Assembly (NCBI GenBank): GCA_963978905.1
Contig: OZ022257.1
Span: 19,735,664 to 19,799,663 of the forward strand
Direction: 5' to 3'
DNA: 64,000 nucleotides
Origin: Trichostrongylus colubriformis
Taxonomy: Eukaryota > Nematoda > Chromadorea > Rhabditida > Trichostrongylidae
Shown: one piece after another, positions 57,951-64,000 of the stretch
Position numbering within the stretch: the first letter of the stretch is position 1
How the letters are laid out: the number at the start of each line of letters is the position of its first letter
Made by a program: the position numbers and the translations under genes
Notes under the pieces: model-generated
Told to the model about the DNA's origin: nothing
Seen by the model: the letters and a program-made list of their open reading frames with translations, nothing else
Database searches by the model: none

Positions 57951-60480
57951 TTAACGTCGTACATGTGATCCGGTCTCTATATTGCACCTATAGATAAGTC
58001 GGCTAAATCTATAAATCGCAATGATTGGACAGTGGTCACCTGTATTACCTGTTGTGCCGTTGATATGGTGTGGAGCCAGCTTCAGAGTGCTTCCTTTCAA
58101 CCCTATCACGAGCCAGAGTTGTCCAGTGAGCCATTCAGGCTTCAGAGACACACAGGATCTCCTTCCTTTCGAATAGAGCTTTCGTGAAACATCGGGCCCG
58201 TAGGTGTTCGTTTGTCAGCCCGAGAAATCCAACTGGTAACCGCTCTATTCCACCTGCGAGTATCAAAAGCCTCAGAGCGTCGTCATTTCGATGGCGCGCT
58301 GGATGACGTTGTCCGTGTGCTCTTCCTGCTCACCAAGTCCACGTATCCGAAGCATATATAGGGGCAGGAAGGTAAGAGGAATCAAAGAGATTGGCGCGGA
58401 GCGGAAGCTCTCTATCTTCTTCATTCTTCTTCATCACTCCTTCGACGGTCACCTCAAAAAGCTACTCGTGCGACCGTCGTCCGCCATTTCGACTTCTCAC
58501 CTAGGAAAGGAGTTCCGGTGGTGATCGTGTGTAAAACGTCACGTACCAATACGGGCCTCATAAATATCGTCTTGGTTACGTTCAGCTGTAACTCCAACTC
58601 GCATTCGAGATCACCCAGCAATCGCTCTGCTTGCTGGATTGGTGGTGTTATTACGTCAGCGACGGATTAGCAGTGTCAGCAACGGGTAGGTGATGTAGAT
58701 GCCGCCAGTCAAATTCCACTCCCATGATTTCTCATTCCAGTTGGCGCATGACGCTCTCTTCCAGGGCGCTGTAAACTTTACACGAGGTGCTGTCGCCTTA
58801 TCAAACCCACATCTTCACTTCGATGATGACTTCCTTGCAGAATGGTGAGATCCTGGATGCGAAGTTGCTAAAGAGCTAACGAAATGTTCTTATGTGCTGA
58901 GTAGGTTCACATTGATTTCCCGAGACTTTGATGATGGCTTTCAACTAAGCTTAGTTGAAGGGCTTTTTCAAGTAGATGAGAACGAGATATAACGGAATCT
59001 TGTACGCCCGCGATACCTGAATGAGCCCAGCGAGCGCGTAGATGTGATCGTGGTTTACTGAACTCTCTCCGATACCCTGTTTGCCCGCATTCCTGTCCTT
59101 CGTCTAGAGTATTTCTTTTCGAGCTTCGTTTCCAAGATGACTGGCACGAATACTTCGTGGACTACAAACAGAAGGCAGATTGGAGGATAATTGCGAATGT
59201 CGTGTTGATCTCCCTTCTTATACAGTGACACGGTCCTACTGGTTTTCCACGAGGTGGCCCTCCACCTCCAGCTCGTGATCCTTGCATTCCGACAAGTAGC
59301 GTATAAAGATTCGGGCCAGGCGATAGATTCCTGAGATTTTCTGGTCCGATCCTGTCGGGGCGGGGCGCTTTACGATTTTTCACCGACGAAATGGCATGCC
59401 AGACTGCGAAGACTGAAGAGCGACATGTCCATATTGCTTCAGGTTGCTCATAGGCAGGTAGACATTGCTATGAAAGAGATAACGATAGAAGTCGTAGATG
59501 TTTCTCCATTGCTTTTTGGGAAGCAGGCACTGTACCGCTCCAGCCATCGGAGACAGGACGCTTGGCTCCTAAAAAGGAAGGTAGTCCGAAGGTCATTTCA
59601 GCTGCTTCCTCCAGCCTTAGTGAGGCCAAGACTGCTATTCTCCTCTCCTTGAGATTTTCCTTTGCCGCCTCCTGCATTGCTTCGCAAACTCGGACGTCAG
59701 TTGAAAATCACCTGTGCCTTGTGTGGCTCCACGTTAGCTTATTAGCTCGAGAGCTTCCGGAAAGAAGCTCCTTCTGTTGGCTATCAAACTTTCTGCCCTC
59801 CTGGTACTATCATGTTCAACGAGTGGTAGGAACTCGTCCGGCGGTGTTTTCGATACGGAATTCGCCCATATACGGGCGAGAAAAGAGAAGTGGTCCTAAT
59901 TGGACGGCTCCGCAACTTTACTTCTTGGTTTCCGTGGCTCTCTCTAGAGGAATCCTGCACAGATGAGTCGATGGTCCCATCCTGTATAGCACCTTAAAAA
60001 AACAGCGACGTCGATCAGGCAAAACTTTCCCTTGAAGGTAAGGTAATTGATATTGCCATGGAATTGTCTACTGACTCTCGAGTCCACAGTAGAGTACATC
60101 TGCAAGTGCAAGTTACTACAAATGGACTAATCGTCACGGTGACCCATACAGTCTATCACCTTGCTCATTTCATTCCGTTTGGTGAATCTCGATGTGAAGT
60201 TTGCTACTCGTTCTTCTGGGGCTGTCCAACGACGATTTTTAAGAATGTGTGGTACTCCCTGTAGAGCTTGACCAAATCCATGTGAAAAGCTCCTAGCTCC
60301 TCCTCGTCGTAGCTAAAATGCACCGCAAGGGTGGCGATAAGTGAGGAAAGCGTACTTAGGAAGGCTATTTTCTGTAAATATTTGAGCCCAGAAGAGGTGA
60401 CGTGTAACGAAGATCGCAGTGAAAAACGTGCCTCTGGGGCTCCATCGCGACCCTAGCTCGCTTCACCTCTGAATGCACGC
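57950..60480 (-). mobile_element. Decayed RTE-type non-LTR retrotransposon (LINE)
   Basis: Reading the minus strand in shifting frames gives pieces in the RTE order. Endonuclease-end pieces come first (VKLYREYHTFLKIVVG near 60300-60220, then a TWESV-like segment), followed by KENLKERRIAVLASL near 59660. The reverse-transcriptase entry motif NRKAPRPDRIGPENLRNL lies at about 59380-59320, and SLYKKGDQHDIRNYPPICLL at 59220-59160. Pieces of the RT core and C-terminus run to AHWTTLARDRVERK near 58130-58090. Many stops and frameshifts make it inactive. The termini were not determined, so the ends are approximate. Confidence 0.8.
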
Positions 60481-60489
60481 TTCAGCCTG

Positions 60490-62089
60490 AGTAGTCTGCT
60501 GGCGTGGACAGAGATTGGAATTGATCTATGATGATGTCCATGTTAATGATAACCAAAAGAAAAAAAATAAAACAATCTAGCTAAGAGCACTGAAAGAGAG
60601 AGATAGAGAGGAAAAGTGAAAAGTAGGTCTGTGTATACAGGCGAATACCGCAAGCCGAATTTGTCCCTATCGATGTTTTTGATGCTGGTGAGGCGGCGAA
60701 GATTGTCAGAGCCGAAATTGGGCCACATCTTTCCAATCGCAGATACCTGATTCGGGTGGTTCTGTACGATCTATGTTCATGGCCAGATGCAGGTTGACGG
60801 TAACGCTCACATCGCCGGTGTCCCTTTTGTCGCATGAGCCGAAGATCATGCGATCTTCACCTCATGCGACAAAAGATATTCTCTAGTCTCATGACGTGCT
60901 GCGGGAAGTTTCCTCTCGTTTCGCTCAGTCCGATGACATCGTCTTGATCTCCTTAGTTTGCATTACAAGATCCTCGATATCTGCATCTGATATCAGAGGT
61001 CGTGTGTGAAAAATTGCCGTCTAAATTCTTCTCAAGTTGGGCAATCTAACATGGCTCTGAGATGCTAGCAGCCTCAGTAGATAGTCAGACTGACCCAATA
61101 TAAGTCGACTACTTATTTATCCGAGGCGACACCGACCGTCTCCTAGGGAAGCTACATTGGTCCTGAAGAGGCTACGTTCAAGTTGATATGTAGAACACGG
61201 TCATCGATTTTAATTTCAAGCGACTCCCTAGACATGCACTCATCGTGACCCATGTCAGCCATCGCGACGCGAATATTCTGTCCTATTGGCGGGAGCCCCT
61301 CTATGTTCGTACCAGTCTCAGTTGAGTCATCTGGTTCGCACGAAGCATTGCAACGCTGAGTGAACTTGCGTAAAGTAGTCTTGCGAATGAGCAGCTTTAT
61401 CATGCAACTTTGTTACACACTCACACGACTACTATGATCCACTACTTACCTAGACTCTGCGCAAAAACGATAAGTTCGCTCGATTTCGGTCTATAGCGCG
61501 TGATGATGCTCATTTCGGAGTTCACGACTGCACTTGTTTGATGGTACAGCCAGAAGCATGTTCCTTCCCTGCGTGGGAACTGATGATTCTGATCAACATT
61601 CCTCCACTATATGTCGCTCAATTTGAACGTTGTTTTTGGCTATGTCGATCTGTGTCGGTTGCATCCCCTTACATATCACCGAATTAGTACGCTCGCCCCA
61701 TTCTGGGGCAAGCTCACTTTCCACTGGGTGTTAACACAGAAAAAAGCTCTGAATCAAAGCTGTGAGGGAACAGGCCGGTCTGGGTCAGATTGGGTTGAGT
61801 TATGGGAAGGTGGAACAAGCCATAGCCTGCTCAGTCAATAACCAGATTAAGCGTAGACGCTCAGAAACTGAAAATGAAGTTATGGTTCATCCGCATATGT
61901 GTGAGTTTAATAAAGTTGGCTGCCGTATTTGCTAAACCACGTCACTGAGTCAAAGTCCTATGCGTAGAACGCTTCTCTATAGTGCCGTATGACGCGAGGT
62001 ACATCGCGTAGCTAAAATTTGAACTTCAATTATGCTGCGGAAAGGATTACGGATCTCGTAACAAATGGATGGATTCACAGCGGAATATA
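60490..62089. other. Gene-free stretch with repeat R3, copy 3
   Basis: 61840-62040 resembles the right part of the repeat at 24785-25010 (TTTAATAAAGTTGGC, then TATGACGCGAGGTACATCGC). A short hairpin lies at 60830-60883 (TCGCATGAGCCGAAGATCA and its near-inverse). I see no gene. Confidence 0.45.
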
Positions 62090-62960
62090 TTAGGCTGTCC
62101 CGAAAGTTCCGGAACACCTTGGTGGACAAGGGTTTTCGGGCCTTCCCACGATGGATAGCCAGGGCATTTGTCGATTGACTTTGAGGAACGTTACATGCCA
62201 TAGGTATATAAGGATTCGCGCCTATCCACAAAAGGAATAGAGCTCGAAATGGACGAGACGTCACTCCGAGCATTGTACCTCTACGAGTCTACCGAGGGAG
62301 TTCCATAAAGGAAGCGGTCCAAATAATCAGCGTCGCATGCGGAGCAAGCACAACTATCCACCGTTGATTCACCCGCTTCCGTTCTGAAGATATAGCCCTG
62401 AAAGATCAGTAACGCAGTGGCCGTCCATCTGAGCTGACGATCAGCTTCTCAGGAGAACTGTGCAGAAGAACTCCACGGCAAGCACACGTGAAGTAACCCT
62501 GCTACTCGGTTGTGGGAACACCACAGTCGATCAGCATCTCACTCGGCTGGGATACCGGGAAGTGCTCTCGACTTGGACACCCCATGCCCTATCCGACAGC
62601 CGACATCTGGCAACATTCACCCGGGACACCTTGGCGACGCTAGGCTGGAAGTGCTACCGCACCCTCCATATAGCCCCGACCTCGCACCGTCTGACTACCA
62701 CCTGTTCGCCCCTCTACAGAACTTCCTAAAGGGGATACAGCTCAAAAAGCAGCGCGACATCGAGATGGAGGTCGAGCGTTTCTTCGCGAGGCGGTCTCAA
62801 CAGTTGTGGACGGGTGGGATTGGCAAGCTTCCGGATAGATGACAGAAGATGATAGATAGTAATGGTGAATATCTTGTTAGCTGAAATGTGTTTATGTTGT
62901 AAAGAAATAAACTTGAAAAAAAAGTGGTCAAGGTGTTCCGGAACTTTCGGAACAACCTAA
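62090..62960 (+). mobile_element. Internally deleted mariner (871 bases) with transposase remnants
   Basis: The ends TTAGGCTGTCCCGAAAGTTC and, inverted, GAACTTTCGGAACAACCTAA are flanked by TA (62088-62089, 62961-62962). The transposase begins at 62249 (MDETSLRALYLYE), runs through stops and frame changes to REVLSTWTPHALSDSRHL, and then jumps to LEVLPHPPYSPDLAPSDYHL. It ends with KMIDSNGEYLVS near 62882. The segment with the first two catalytic Asp residues is missing. Its ends and coding sequence differ from those of 18405-19297, so the two belong to separate mariner lineages. Confidence 0.88.
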
Positions 62961-63687
62961 TATGTGATGGGAATCCTGACCTGGAGAAACGGGGAGAAGT
63001 TTTGAATCTAACGACTCCATACATACGTTCTCCATTGTACGTTCGATTACCCCACCCAGATATTTCAAGTGACAGACAGATATATTTCAGATGAATATGC
63101 TCTTATACTCTTCGAAATGCTACTGGAAATTACAGCACATGTTATGGTCACGGTATCCAGCCTCTGATATCGCTTACTCTGCTCACCTCCGCCCTTTATT
63201 ACCTTTGCTGATACGAGAGGAGTAAATTCGCTTGAACATTTCTGCTTGTGCTTGTGCCCTATCTAGACGGATCATTCGCCACATAACACTCCTCTACGAT
63301 GCTAAGCAATCCCGTGGCATACGCTTGACGCTAACCACCCAGACAGGGTTAAGCCTCCGTTGAGGAATCTTCGGTGGGGGGAGGGGCGTATTTGGTCCGC
63401 TGGGAGGGGGTCGTAACCGTTGAGATAAGCAGTGATTGACTGAATTCCTCAGAGTGAGTATAGGAAAGAGGAGATGTGATAGAACTGACTAACTGAGATC
63501 TAATGCGAATCTAATACTCAATTCAATCTCTGCCTAAAACTCGAAGGACAAACAGGAAGCGGCACTACACAAGTAGGGAACAAGACACAAATTTTACAAT
63601 ATAAGTGCTCAAGACGATATTGTAGAGAGGAGAGCGTATAGACAAAGCAAAAGGTAGACAGAGGCAAAAAGCACGCTATTTCCCTGA

Positions 63688-63794
63688 TCTACTTGGAGTT
63701 GTGGGCCGTGAACAAGGTGTTAAGGTTCTGCAACCGAAAGTGAATAACTGCGAAGTGGATACGTGGTGCCTTTTTTACAACCCACAACTCCAAG
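63688..63794. repeat. Short inverted repeat, 14-base ends
   Basis: CTTGGAGTTGTGGG and its exact inverse CCCACAACTCCAAG enclose about 78 bases. It may be a tiny MITE. It lies next to the candidate exon at 63850-63980. Confidence 0.5.
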
Positions 63795-63849
63795 ACGACT
63801 ACGAAAATAGCGTATCCATCAAACTGATGAACTGTCGATGGAAACCTCA

Positions 63850-63980
63850 TGCATGGCGTGATCCGCAGCAAAGCCGGCCAAGGCCAGTTGCTCTTTTGTT
63901 GGTCCGCTGGCACCGAAACCACGTACAAGAAAACCTCCGAAATTCACCGATTGACCAAGGGAAGCGGTATCTATCCACGG
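63850..63980 (-). CDS. Possible exon of an unrecognised gene at the window edge
   Basis: The minus strand after CGCTGGTAG (an acceptor-like site) reads WIDTASLGQSVNFGGFLVRG, FGASGPTKEQLALAGFAADH and AMHEVSIDS. A GTTTCC donor-like site lies just after the AMHE codons. The composition is strongly protein-like and the frame is clean, but I do not recognise the family. The rest of the gene would be outside the window or in the decayed region to the left. Confidence 0.35.
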
Positions 63981-64000
63981 CTACCAGCGTAGATGAAAAC

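Noticed and set aside
1..64000. CRISPR arrays, bacterial operons, phage or other prokaryotic systems
   Set aside because: No regularly spaced short repeats of CRISPR type and no bacterial gene density. Spliced animal genes occur throughout.

Overview
The window looks like nuclear DNA from a clade V (strongylid, hookworm-like) nematode. Intron-rich animal genes with clear nematode-style splice sites (TTTCAG-type acceptors, some introns of 56-81 bases) sit in a dense background of Tc1/mariner remnants, foldback elements, MITEs, an RTE-type LINE, a tRNA-derived SINE and a Penelope-like element. The species is inferred; no ribosomal or mitochondrial marker is present. There are no prokaryotic features.

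Four protein-coding genes could be assembled exon by exon. (1) 112-5533 (+): a methylenetetrahydrofolate dehydrogenase/cyclohydrolase, 7 exons, 305 aa. (2) 6920-21537 (-): a Lifeguard/GRINA-type TMBIM (BI-1 superfamily) membrane protein, 8 exons, 376 aa, with a tandemly repeated Tyr/Pro/Gly N-terminus. (3) 23949-33636 (-): beta-ureidopropionase (upb-1), 11 exons, 386 aa, with the complete Glu/Lys/Cys nitrilase triad. (4) 50390-55427 (+): a secreted, low-complexity Thr/Glu/Ala/Lys-rich protein of about 470 aa with Ser-Gly sites that could carry glycosaminoglycan. The first two genes are convergent. The second and third are in the same orientation but 2.4 kb apart, so an operon is not indicated. 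The genes do not form a pathway, although the first (folate one-carbon metabolism) and third (pyrimidine catabolism) are both housekeeping enzymes.

Mobile DNA accounts for most of the rest. The long introns hold foldback Tc1-like (1020-2470), TTAA-flanked (3133-3723, 10128-10638), mariner-foldback (16541-17572) and internally deleted mariner (18405-19297) copies. A tandem array with an internal inversion (about 29280-30110) lies in a upb-1 intron. A head-to-head pair of Penelope GIY-YIG 3' ends (52148-53882) lies in the long intron of the secreted-protein gene. The stretch from 33.7 to 50.3 kb has no confidently assigned gene and is built of repeats. The right end holds a decayed RTE LINE (57950-60480), another deleted mariner (62090-62960) and a possible exon of an unknown gene at the edge.

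I found no convincing new functional system. The strongest observations are two nested insertions whose empty sites can be read from other copies in this same window, and the palindromic Penelope dimer.
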